Origin: a virus
Strand: one strand, 5' to 3'
Length of the DNA stretch: 23,241 bases
Virus record (IMG/VR): IMGVR_UViG_3300046005_001560
Location: 1-23,241 of that record
Below, piece by piece: positions 16,422 through 22,850 of the stretch. The notes beneath the pieces were generated by a model. That model had not been told where the DNA came from, made no database searches, and saw only the letters and a list, made by a program, of their open reading frames with translations. The position numbers and the translations under genes are program-made. Within the stretch, counting starts at the first letter, position 1. Every line of letters starts with the position of its first letter.

Positions 16422-17879
16422 TTAAGGCTTAACCTTATTATTTCCACCCGCCGACTTAGGTGCTTTATTCGTACTCGATTGTTTCGTAGCAGGATTAGCA
16501 TCTGTGTTAGTTTTAAGAATGTCTTGTGTTTGGTTGTTCAAGAATTGCGTACCTGATAAAGGCTTGAATCCTGCTGACAGTTCACCCGTACCTAAAATAG
16601 CTGCTGCTTCACTATCAGAAATAAACCCGTAGCTTAACTGCTCGAGTATCCGTGTTTGAGCCATCATCTTAAAACTTTCAAGCTCTTCTTTCGGACGTAG
16701 CGCAATTGAATTAAACTTGGCTACTACGTACCCCTCAAACCCAATTAGTCGGCATGCTAGAGTCAAAGCTCTTGATAAAACCGTCTCAACAGGTTGCTGC
16801 ATTCCAGCCGCTTGCTGGATAAATAATAAGCTTTCAGTTGATGCGGTATTCTGCGTGCCTGTGCCCTTGCCTATGACTGATTGTGGTACTTTCAATGCAG
16901 TTGCAAGGATAGAGTCAATAATACCCACCAAGCCCGTGTAATCGCCTGACGCACCTATCTGTGAATTCAAGTAATCCGTCTCAATGTTAGAGAACGTGAC
17001 AATTGCACTTTCAGGAGATAGTTTCTCAATCTCACTAATCACACTTTGGCGTACTGATTCAACCCATGCCTCTAATTTATCCGCATCACCTCGCACTGCT
17101 GCAGGTGCTGATTTGATAATGTCTTCATAGTTAATTTTAACTGTTAACCGACTATGACCTGAGCGTTCAACAGATCTGCGAATGTCCTGCACAACTTCAG
17201 CATGGAATATCGCTGAGTTGATTGCTGGCTCGATTGGGGAATATGTGTACGCCGTTGTGGGGTCAAAGTCTAACGCAGCATAAAAGAAAGTCGGAACATC
17301 AAGGTCGATGTTTCCTTTCTGTGATGAGTATCTGGGAATCAAGTTTTGTGTAATTCCGTCCGCTTTGGTTGATACTACAAACTGCATCTTTTCAGTAGAT
17401 GCTGGCTTTAGTGAGTAAGGCAACCTTGCTTTGTCCAAGACTAACTCAGCAGCACATGACCCTGTCAGTACCACTCCTCGTAGTAACGTTTCCAAAACAC
17501 CTGCGATTGACTGTCTACCGTCATACCCCGTAGTGTAATCAAACTGGGTTTCTAGTCGGTTGAGAATAGAGCGTAATAGCGTTGACCCTTCTGGGGATAA
17601 CTGATGCGTTGCATCGTAGACCCTATAACTTAGTCCCGAGTTTGCAATCCGTACCATCGCTGAAACAGTTGCGGATACGTCAGGATTCGTCCGTGCCAGT
17701 TGTCTAATAGCCTCAAGCTCATTTCCAGAAGCCCTTAACTGAGACACATCCTTGTTAAAATAACTCGTATTCGTATTTGTTAACTTTGCTCCACCAGTTT
17801 TACCTGTTGTTACATCTGGTGTTTGTACACCTACTACTAACTTTTTTACTTTAACCGTTGTATCTATTGTATTTGCCAT
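16422..17879 (-). CDS. Portal protein
   Basis: 485 residues, directly after the large terminase with a 1-base stop/start overlap (TAATG). Features typical of portals: a central SPIEPAINSAIFHAEVVQDI segment with following helices, LATALKVPQSVIGKGTGT, and a C-terminal segment with LEQLSYGFISDSEAAAILGT and FKPLSGTQFLNN. The last ~40 residues are disordered and Thr/Asn/Lys-rich. The portal dodecamer forms the DNA entry channel at one capsid vertex and docks the terminase. Only the lysis cassette and HNH gene separate it from the head protease. Confidence 0.88.
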   Translation of the reverse strand: MANTIDTTVKVKKLVVGVQTPDVTTGKTGGAKLTNTNTSYFNKDVSQLRASGNELEAIRQLARTNPDVSATVSAMVRIANSGLSYRVYDATHQLSPEGSTLLRSILNRLETQFDYTTGYDGRQSIAGVLETLLRGVVLTGSCAAELVLDKARLPYSLKPASTEKMQFVVSTKADGITQNLIPRYSSQKGNIDLDVPTFFYAALDFDPTTAYTYSPIEPAINSAIFHAEVVQDIRRSVERSGHSRLTVKINYEDIIKSAPAAVRGDADKLEAWVESVRQSVISEIEKLSPESAIVTFSNIETDYLNSQIGASGDYTGLVGIIDSILATALKVPQSVIGKGTGTQNTASTESLLFIQQAAGMQQPVETVLSRALTLACRLIGFEGYVVAKFNSIALRPKEELESFKMMAQTRILEQLSYGFISDSEAAAILGTGELSAGFKPLSGTQFLNNQTQDILKTNTDANPATKQSSTNKAPKSAGGNNKVKP

Positions 17880-19627
17880 TAACTTCTACCATCCTGATTT
17901 TTATACTGTTTACCCACAAACGCTTGCGCTATTGTAGCACGGGGACTGAAATTTGTGTAGGCTCCAGTTTCCACCATGCTGCCTGCAATTTGTAAATAGT
18001 TCAATGCGTGGAAATAATGATCAGCTGAAATCTTTTGCCACTTCTCCGTTAACTTTCCTTCCGTATCCGTTCTCTCAACACGCTTCATACCTTGTAAGTG
18101 TTTTGATAATGTTTCATTCTCTGGGAAAGAAGCAAACTTAACCTTACCTGTATTCACCTGCTTCACAAGAAAGTCTAGGGACTTAGTCCGATTAAGACTA
18201 ACTATCCAGTCACTCTCATTCACCTTGTGTGATGGCATGTTTCTATCTGTTAACGTGTACATAGCAGGCATTACCATACCGTCAGGAAACTGGTGCTGAA
18301 TCTTAATCACGGTATCCCAGAAAGGCGCACTATCTATTATCGCTTGTACCACATTAAACTGCTTAAACCGCTCAACCACTGTGAGAAACAAGTTATCTAC
18401 ATTGTTACCGTCTACACGTATTTGCTCCGCCCATATCACATGAAGTTCTTCAACACCATTCACATTCATAGGCTTGCCAATTAACAGCCATGACGTTTTA
18501 CCTATATCAAGCCCAGCTACACAACCATTTACATTACTTCCTGGCATTACAGGATTAAGCGTTGTGTTGTCCCGAACAGCACTTGGTAAAATTGAGTTAC
18601 TCGAAGAATCATGCGGTAAGCCAAGGACGAAGTTGTAAAAATGCCCTTGCTCCTCCATAAAGTTAATCCTTTTTCTCAGGATTGACTCTGCACTATGGTA
18701 CTCAGGCAAATCAAATGGGTTTACAGAAAAGCCCTCAGTGTGCTTAACGCTTGGGTTTTCTGCTACCCACTCACGGTAATCAGGCTGTAGGTTTTCTTTC
18801 GTTATGACATTTTTACAACTAGGGCATAGTAACTGGGCAGTAGATAAAAGACCTCTCTCATCCAAATCAAGTACGTCTACATACGAAATTTCGTGCATGC
18901 TTCTGTCATACCCCTGCACGACCACGTTATCAAGGAATGATGGGTTTGACCATTCACCACAATGCTTACATTTGACTAAACGATACTGTTTATTCGACTG
19001 CTCAAACATAGCAGAAATCCCCACCCCTATTAAGGAAGGTGTTGATAACTGTCTACGTATTCCACGCACGTTTAATTCCTCATTCTTGAACTTTGAGTGA
19101 GTTAATCGAGATTCCGCAGTAACTAAATTTTCAGCATTACAGAAATCGATCTCATCAATCACAAGAAAATCCGTGGCAACCGAAATAACTGCCTTTTGTG
19201 ACCCACTCATGTGTAATTGGGACGTACCAAGCATCTTAAACGCCGCGTTATCATTACCTGCCTGCATAATTCCAGACAAATACTTACTATCTCGGATAAT
19301 TGGCTCAATTCTGGACTTAGAAAACCTCAATGCTTCACTTACCGTAGGTAGTATGTACATTGCAGTCGTATCTGATTGCACAGCTAAGAACGCTAGTACA
19401 AGACGTGCAGACATTTCAGATAATCCACACTGGGAGGGCTTAATTACCGCTTGATTGGGACTTTTCGAGTTTATGATGGGTATTTGGTACTCATGCTCTA
19501 AAAATGAGAACTTTGAGCCATTTAATGACGTATTTTGGACTAACCAGTCAGATAATCGCCCTAAAGAGGACGTTCTTGCTACAGTATCACGTAATCTGCT
19601 TAAAAACTCACGGCTTATCTTATCCAT
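17879..19627 (-). CDS. terL: Large terminase subunit (GpA-type)
   Basis: 582 residues from the ATG; numbers here count from an in-frame GTG 11 codons earlier. ATPase: Walker A-like KPSQCGLSE (74-82) and Walker B LVIDEID (166-172). A zinc-ribbon pair CKHC (231-234) and CPSC (279-282) is typical of GpA-type terminases. Nuclease acidic residues: Asp385 (AGLDIGKTS), Asp443 (IIDSAPFW) and Asp547 (SADHYFHALNY). It drives DNA into proheads and cuts concatemers. The ATG at 19627 was chosen because AAGG lies 8 bases upstream; the GTG at 19660 has no such site. It overlaps the TraR-like gene by 13 bases. Confidence 0.92.
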   Translation of the reverse strand: MDKISREFLSRLRDTVARTSSLGRLSDWLVQNTSLNGSKFSFLEHEYQIPIINSKSPNQAVIKPSQCGLSEMSARLVLAFLAVQSDTTAMYILPTVSEALRFSKSRIEPIIRDSKYLSGIMQAGNDNAAFKMLGTSQLHMSGSQKAVISVATDFLVIDEIDFCNAENLVTAESRLTHSKFKNEELNVRGIRRQLSTPSLIGVGISAMFEQSNKQYRLVKCKHCGEWSNPSFLDNVVVQGYDRSMHEISYVDVLDLDERGLLSTAQLLCPSCKNVITKENLQPDYREWVAENPSVKHTEGFSVNPFDLPEYHSAESILRKRINFMEEQGHFYNFVLGLPHDSSSNSILPSAVRDNTTLNPVMPGSNVNGCVAGLDIGKTSWLLIGKPMNVNGVEELHVIWAEQIRVDGNNVDNLFLTVVERFKQFNVVQAIIDSAPFWDTVIKIQHQFPDGMVMPAMYTLTDRNMPSHKVNESDWIVSLNRTKSLDFLVKQVNTGKVKFASFPENETLSKHLQGMKRVERTDTEGKLTEKWQKISADHYFHALNYLQIAGSMVETGAYTNFSPRATIAQAFVGKQYKNQDGRS

Positions 19628-19830
19628 TTCCGCATCCTTGCCTCTTCCAGCTTCGCACACTCAATACACATTGATGCGTTAATGGCTTTCACACGCTCAG
19701 GAGGTATCGTTTCACCACAGTCCTCACAGATTCCATCAGACAATACGTAACGCGCATTCCCTAACTGGACACGTATCGCTATTTCTGTGTCGCGTAACTG
19801 CGCCTCTTGAGATTTTTCGATGTCATCCAT
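19615..19830 (-). CDS. TraR/DksA-type zinc-finger protein
   Basis: 71 residues. Cys35, Cys38, Cys55 and Cys58 give C-x2-C-x16-C-x2-C in ICEDCGETIPPERVKAI and MCIECAKLEE, the TraR/DksA C4 zinc finger. A short N-terminal helix is present, as in TraR-size members. Known relatives bind the secondary channel of RNA polymerase and alter promoter choice. The ATG at 19830 overlaps the upstream gene by 8 bases, and the stop overlaps the terminase start. Small TraR-like genes are common in phages, but this one is embedded in the packaging operon. Confidence 0.85.
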   Translation of the reverse strand: MDDIEKSQEAQLRDTEIAIRVQLGNARYVLSDGICEDCGETIPPERVKAINASMCIECAKLEEARMRKWIR

Positions 19831-20362
19831 AACGTACTCTATACATATCAGCGTAAGGCGAAGGTGTTTCAAGCTCTGGTACAAACGGTGGGTTCATATC
19901 AAGTACAACCTGAATCAGCCCATTCATCGTTTTCATCCACTCAGGTGAGATCGCCGCCCCACCAAAAATTCTATAAAAAGATACCGCAATCCCATCCCGA
20001 GCCTCGTCAGTGAATAAGAATATGGCTGGAACTAATTCGCCATCCTCCAATATGAGGAGCCAACGACTCTTCAAGTTGACAAGGAACACAGGTTGTTCTA
20101 CCTCTAGCGTATGCCTAAGTAATGAATTTGCGCCGCATTTGGCTATTTCATACCAGGGATGTGTACCATCTCGTAAAACAACCCACGTCTCGGGTTGGCT
20201 CTTCAAATAACCCATCACTTGCTCAGTTTCCCAAGGTGTGGATTTCACTAACTCTAATAAGTCAGCATGCTTCTTGATTGCAGTAACGTCAATTCCCCTC
20301 ATCAGGAACGAAGATACTTGCGTTACTAGTCTACTCGGAGAGTAAACGCTCAAGGTTGTCAA
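19823..20362 (-). CDS. Unknown packaging-operon protein with TTG start
   Basis: 179 residues, family not recognised. The start is TTG: it has a perfect AGGAGG 6 bases upstream, whereas the first in-frame ATG (20302) has no ribosome binding site. It overlaps the upstream gene by 32 bases and the TraR-like gene by 8. The N-terminal half is helical; residues ~75-130 (YEIAKCGANSLLRHTLEVEQ, then VNLKSRWLLILEDGELVPAIF) look like an alpha/beta fold with a beta hairpin. The last 30 residues are Pro-rich. Position between small and large terminase suggests a role in packaging or DNA recognition. Confidence 0.6.
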   Translation of the reverse strand: MTTLSVYSPSRLVTQVSSFLMRGIDVTAIKKHADLLELVKSTPWETEQVMGYLKSQPETWVVLRDGTHPWYEIAKCGANSLLRHTLEVEQPVFLVNLKSRWLLILEDGELVPAIFLFTDEARDGIAVSFYRIFGGAAISPEWMKTMNGLIQVVLDMNPPFVPELETPSPYADMYRVRYG

Positions 20363-20765
20363 AATAAGCCTCCTGTACTTCTAAATCCAACGTCTTAATA
20401 GCTGCTGCCACAGACAACTCAATCTTCTTAATCCGTTCCTGGTTGATCATCTGGTCTGAATACTTCGTCAACATAGCAAACAATGACGTAGACGTAGACA
20501 CCAACGCCTGTAAATCCTTCGGATTCGCGTTTGCACCCAATGATGTAATCTGTGCACGTAACAAACGAACCATCTGCATCTGCTCCTGTACCTCAACCAA
20601 CATATCAATAGGCTGTCCCAACTCAAATCCTGGTGGCTTTTCAGACTCACCATACGGGACATTGATTAAATCAGCCAATCGCTTACGGTCTGCATGCTCC
20701 GCATATTTGAAATGGAGCGCAAGGTAATCAATTACATCAGGTATAGACAGTTGGAGGTTCTTCAT
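20331..20765 (-). CDS. Probable small terminase subunit
   Basis: 144 residues, mostly helical. It is the first gene of the packaging operon, upstream of the large terminase. The N-terminal 35 residues (SIPDVIDYLALHFKYAEHAD) could form a small DNA-binding bundle. Residues ~55-140 are long amphipathic helices (LVEVQEQMQMVRLLRAQITS and on) suited to oligomerisation, as in small terminases. Its promoter's -10 box ends 10 bases before the ATG, so the mRNA is almost leaderless and has no ribosome binding site. The assignment rests on position and architecture, not on a motif. Confidence 0.5.
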   Translation of the reverse strand: MKNLQLSIPDVIDYLALHFKYAEHADRKRLADLINVPYGESEKPPGFELGQPIDMLVEVQEQMQMVRLLRAQITSLGANANPKDLQALVSTSTSLFAMLTKYSDQMINQERIKKIELSVAAAIKTLDLEVQEAYFDNLERLLSE

Positions 20766-20769
20766 AAGT

Positions 20770-20802
20770 GTAGGATTATACCCTACGTTTTAAGTATGTC
20801 AA
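20770..20802 (-). promoter_or_regulatory. Packaging operon promoter with operator-like inverted repeat
   Basis: The minus strand has TTGACA (20802-20797), a 16-base spacer and TATAAT (20780-20775), both consensus. An inverted repeat GTAGG / CCTAC with 7 bases between arms exactly brackets the -10 box and would suit a dimeric repressor or activator. The transcript should begin near 20768-20769, 3-4 bases before the ATG at 20765. Confidence 0.85.
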
Positions 20803-20869
20803 CCAACAAGCTAGAGTGTGGGTATAACCACTCAGGTTGTAAGGTTGAAAAGTGAGATTTGGAAAATTT

Positions 20870-20881
20870 TGTTGATCAACA
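20870..20881. promoter_or_regulatory. Palindrome TGTTGATCAACA in the divergent region
   Basis: A perfect 12-bp palindrome between the minus-strand packaging promoter and the plus-strand TATAAT near 20.93 kb. It could be an operator serving one or both directions. It is a single copy, so chance cannot be excluded. Confidence 0.4.
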
Positions 20882-20909
20882 TAATAATGCCTAACAACAG
20901 GTCAGTAGG

Positions 20910-20938
20910 TATATTGTATGCACCCGTAAAGCTATAAT
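20910..20938 (+). promoter_or_regulatory. Candidate promoter of the long noncoding region
   Basis: A perfect TATAAT lies at 20933-20938. The hexamer 17 bases upstream (TATATT) is a poor -35, so the promoter may be weak, activated, or used by a modified polymerase. The transcript would start near 20945 and enter a long gene-free, hairpin-rich region. Confidence 0.4.
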
Positions 20939-21067
20939 GATTACAAGTTAAACGAAACGGCAAGCAGAACAAGCCTTAGTCATTTTTCCCTTTGTCAAAA
21001 ATCGAGCAAAAGTTGCGACCTTATAAAATGGAAAGGCACGCATAAAATCTTTTTGGCAAGTCATAAA

Positions 21068-21079
21068 CGCTCTTTAAAA
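21068..21079 (+). promoter_or_regulatory. boxA-like antitermination element
   Basis: CGCTCTTTAAAA matches the bacterial rrn boxA (TGCTCTTTAACA) at 10 of 12 positions and is followed by ATTTGG. In rRNA operons boxA recruits NusB/S10 so that polymerase reads through long structured RNA. Here it lies ~125 bases after the candidate transcription start and ~85 bases before a terminator-like hairpin. Confidence 0.6.
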
Positions 21080-21163
21080 ATTTGGATAGCTACGCCCTGA
21101 ATCGTCCGCTGTGAAGCGTGATAAGCACGATGTTGTCAAGGCAAGCGAACAAGTACCGTCTTG

Positions 21164-21185
21164 AAAGTACCCTTTGGGGTACTTT
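21164..21185 (+). repeat. Punctuation hairpin, copy 1
   Basis: AAAGTACCC-TTTG-GGGTACTTT forms a perfect 9-bp stem, followed by GTAAAACGG with no long T run. It is one of five related hairpins in the plus-strand region and lies inside the candidate noncoding RNA. Confidence 0.8.
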
Positions 21186-21779
21186 GTAAAACGGGTTAAT
21201 CAAGTCACAGAATACTTGTCTTTGCATCAAACGCAGGCAATCTGAAAGTGCTAGGGTTGAACTGACTGAAAAACGGCTTTAATGGTAAGTTATGCGTAAC
21301 GAACCAGCTTTTAAGGCTTATAAAATCTGCTGGGTAATTAGTCGTCAGGACAGCCACGAGTACCTCTTTGAGAGAGCATGAATGCGTGGAATCGCCTAAT
21401 ACGGAATGGGTGGTAACAGTCACAAAGGTCAAGTAATGCCTAGAATATATTGAATAGGGCATAGAGTGGTGTATCGGATACGTCATAGAATAATGATTGA
21501 AATTTAGCGGGAGAGCTACGCCTATAGAATTAAACTTCGTGGGCGGGTTCGACAACAAACCGTTTTAAAGTAGATAAACATTTTGAAGGCTTGGTTATCG
21601 TGAGAGTGTGGAAGAGTGTGCCTGTTGATTTATCGCAGTAAAATTGAAAGTTCCCGCGTCAATGTTGTACGACTTTGGTAGAAGTACCAGTTAGGAATTA
21701 GTAAAGGTAAAAACCCACGATTTAGAATCACCCGACCTCGGTAGTAAGGCGGACTCTAATGCTCACAACTTCACTTTGG

Positions 21780-21801
21780 CAAGTCCCCCCTGGGGTACTT
21801 G
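21780..21801 (+). repeat. Punctuation hairpin, copy 2 (degenerate)
   Basis: CAAGT-CCCC pairs with GGGG-(T)-ACTTG, with one bulged T and a 3-base loop. It is related to the other AAGTACCC/GGGTACTT hairpins and marks the probable 3' end of the structured region before the AT-rich stretch at 21810-21840. Confidence 0.6.
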
Positions 21802-21843
21802 GTGACACTTAGTGATTATAGATTTTAAATTTTAAATTACGTT

Positions 21844-21897
21844 ATAACCTTGCTAGGAACAAGGTTATTGCGTCAAGCGTGCATTCCGTATGCTTGA
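21844..21897 (+). promoter_or_regulatory. Two leader hairpins before the 219-residue gene
   Basis: ATAACCTTG and CAAGGTTAT make a perfect 9-bp stem with loop CTAGGAA (21844-21868). Four bases later TCAAGC and GCTTGA make a 6-bp stem (21873-21897). No T run follows, so these look like 5' leader structures rather than a terminator. The preceding 21810-21840 is strongly AT-rich and may hold a promoter, but no clear -35/-10 pair is seen. Confidence 0.55.
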
Positions 21898-21924
21898 TTC
21901 AATAACTTTATTAAGGAATTTAAA

Positions 21925-22584
21925 ATGTCAACTCTAAATTTAACTAAAACATCTACAATCATCAAATTAGCTCAAGCTGTAAAATCTGAGTTTAACACTC
22001 ACAGCTTAGAGTCTGACGGCGTAGAGTTTAAACAAGTTACAGCAACAACCCAAAACATCGGCAACATTGTCAACGCCTCAATCATGGGCAACAGCGCGGG
22101 TATTGTTTTAGCCTCTTTTATTCGTGGTGCGTCAAAAGCTGACGTTAGCGAATACTTCAACTCGTTAGAAGCGCAAGCCTTAATTTTAGGCTTCGATGCT
22201 ACTTTTGTCAGTGACTGTTCAAAACGCTTTTTTCATGAAGTTTCAAAACAACGCGCAACTTTTGGCAAAGACTTAACATTTTTGCCTTTTGAAGACGCGG
22301 CTTCTTGCTTACAACGTGAAAAAGGAACAGCTTCAGGTATCAAATGGGGTGACTGGGTTGATAATAGCTGGGTAATGAAAGCAATCTATGCTTCAGCTAA
22401 ATCTGAAAAAGAAACCGAAACCGAAACCGCTCAAGGTGGTGAAGGTGAAGTGAATAAAACGCAAGAAGTCTCTATGGTTGATAGAGTGTTCAACGCGGCG
22501 GCAACTCTTGAAATCAACGATTTGATTGAATTACAAAATAGAATTAACGCTCTTGTATCAGAAAAACAATCTGCTACAGCGTAA
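21925..22584 (+). CDS. Unknown protein, first plus-strand gene
   Basis: 219 residues, ribosome binding site AAGGAA before ATG. Family not recognised. The first ~155 residues look like a globular alpha-rich domain, with Trp-rich IKWGDWVDNSWVMKAIYA at its end. A Glu/Thr linker follows (KETETETAQGGEGEVNK, ~162-178). The last ~35 residues (MVDRVFNAAATLEINDLIEL and on) form an amphipathic helix that could be an oligomerisation module. It is soluble, with no signal peptide or membrane segment. It opens the plus-strand region, which reads away from the late genes, so an early or replication-stage role is possible. Confidence 0.8.
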   Translation: MSTLNLTKTSTIIKLAQAVKSEFNTHSLESDGVEFKQVTATTQNIGNIVNASIMGNSAGIVLASFIRGASKADVSEYFNSLEAQALILGFDATFVSDCSKRFFHEVSKQRATFGKDLTFLPFEDAASCLQREKGTASGIKWGDWVDNSWVMKAIYASAKSEKETETETAQGGEGEVNKTQEVSMVDRVFNAAATLEINDLIELQNRINALVSEKQSATA

Positions 22585-22601
22585 GCGTAAGGATTAAAAC
22601 G

Positions 22602-22621
22602 AAGTACCCTTCGGGGTACTT
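22602..22621 (+). repeat. Punctuation hairpin, copy 3
   Basis: AAGTACCC-TTCG-GGGTACTT, an 8-bp stem with a UUCG-type loop, then TTGTGTTG. It lies 17 bases after the 219-residue gene and directly before the first hammerhead. It may act as a weak terminator or a 3'-end protector. Confidence 0.8.
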
Positions 22622-22623
22622 TG

Positions 22624-22679
22624 TGTTGTCTGCTGATTTAAACAGCACTGATGAGCCTTCAGTTCAAGGCGAAACAACA
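22624..22679 (+). ncRNA. Type III hammerhead self-cleaving ribozyme, copy A
   Basis: All core elements are present in order. Stem III 5' strand TGTTGT (22624-22629) is followed by cleavage base C at 22630. Stem I is TGCTG/CAGCA with loop ATTTAAA (22631-22647). Core CTGATGA is at 22648-22654. Stem II is GCCTT/AAGGC with loop CAGTTC (22655-22670). GAAA (22671-22674) and stem III 3' strand CAACA (22675-22679) complete it; the last A of GAAA pairs with T22629. Stem III is the open helix, hence type III. Predicted cleavage is between 22630 and 22631. It leaves a downstream 5'-hydroxyl mRNA starting 59 bases before the 43-residue gene. Confidence 0.92.
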
Positions 22680-22689
22680 GGAATTATTT

Positions 22690-22821
22690 ATGCAAGTAAA
22701 AACAGTTTATCCTTTCGAGTGGGCAGTAACTCGTAAAACATACTTCACAGGTTACATTTATCAAAATGATTTCCAAAGAAAACTAGGTCTTAGATTGCAA
22801 AATGGGGTTTTAGGACTTTGA
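22690..22821 (+). CDS. Very small protein downstream of hammerhead A
   Basis: 43 residues (MQVKTVYPFEWAVTRKTYF to LQNGVLGL), aromatic and basic, family not recognised. CAGGA lies 7 bases upstream of ATG, in the leader left after ribozyme cleavage. The frame is also open upstream through the 3' half of the ribozyme to an ATG inside its CTGATGA core (22651), but that start lacks a ribosome binding site. The conserved leader module shared with the next gene supports it as a real gene despite its size. Confidence 0.65.
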   Translation: MQVKTVYPFEWAVTRKTYFTGYIYQNDFQRKLGLRLQNGVLGL

Positions 22822-22827
22822 TTAAAT

Positions 22828-22849
22828 GAAGTACCCTTCGGGGTACTTC
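22828..22849 (+). repeat. Punctuation hairpin, copy 4
   Basis: GAAGTACCC-TTCG-GGGTACTTC, a perfect 9-bp stem. It begins 7 bases after the stop of the 43-residue gene and directly precedes hammerhead B. The only base that differs from copy A's module turns the closing G-T pair into G-C. Confidence 0.8.
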
Positions 22850-22850
22850 G

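Larger units (their letters stand above)
20940..21801 (+). ncRNA. Candidate large structured noncoding RNA (~860 nt)
   Basis: The window is otherwise packed with genes, but about 860 bases here hold no credible coding frame. They do hold many local hairpins on the plus strand. Examples: CGCT-GTGA-AGCG with a GNRA-type loop (21107-21118); a 5+5-bp stem with CCAGC/GCTGG and TTTTA/TAAAA plus a TCT bulge (21304-21333); TGCCTA/TAGGGCA (21437-21461); TTGGTA/TACCAG (21675-21690). A boxA-like antitermination site lies near the start and a strong hairpin at the end (21780-21801). The size and phage setting recall giant ornate RNAs such as GOLLD and ROOL, but I cannot match either. Ends and strand are inferred. 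Confidence 0.55.
22601..22695 (+). repeat. 95-bp expression module, copy A
   Basis: Direct repeat of 22828-22922, differing only at 22622 (T; C in copy B). In order it contains a punctuation hairpin (22602-22621), a hammerhead ribozyme (22624-22679), an AGGA ribosome binding site and the start codon with one further codon of the 43-residue gene. Identity stops immediately inside the coding sequences. Confidence 0.95.

Noticed and set aside
17879-19660. Large terminase starting at GTG 19660
   Set aside because: The ATG at 19627 has AAGG 8 bases upstream; the GTG has no ribosome binding site and lengthens the overlap with the TraR-like gene.
19615-19884. TraR-like protein starting at TTG 19884
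   Set aside because: The extra 18 residues are outside the family length and overlap the upstream gene; the ATG at 19830 fits the usual ~70-residue size.
21205-21558. A 117-codon open frame on the minus strand inside the long gene-free region
   Set aside because: No ribosome binding site, unusual composition, opposite strand to the boxA and hairpins, and it runs across several stem-loops. A chance frame is more likely.
21541-21565. GGTTCGAC resembling a tRNA T-loop
   Set aside because: No matching T-stem, anticodon arm or acceptor stem could be built around it; it may still be part of the larger RNA.
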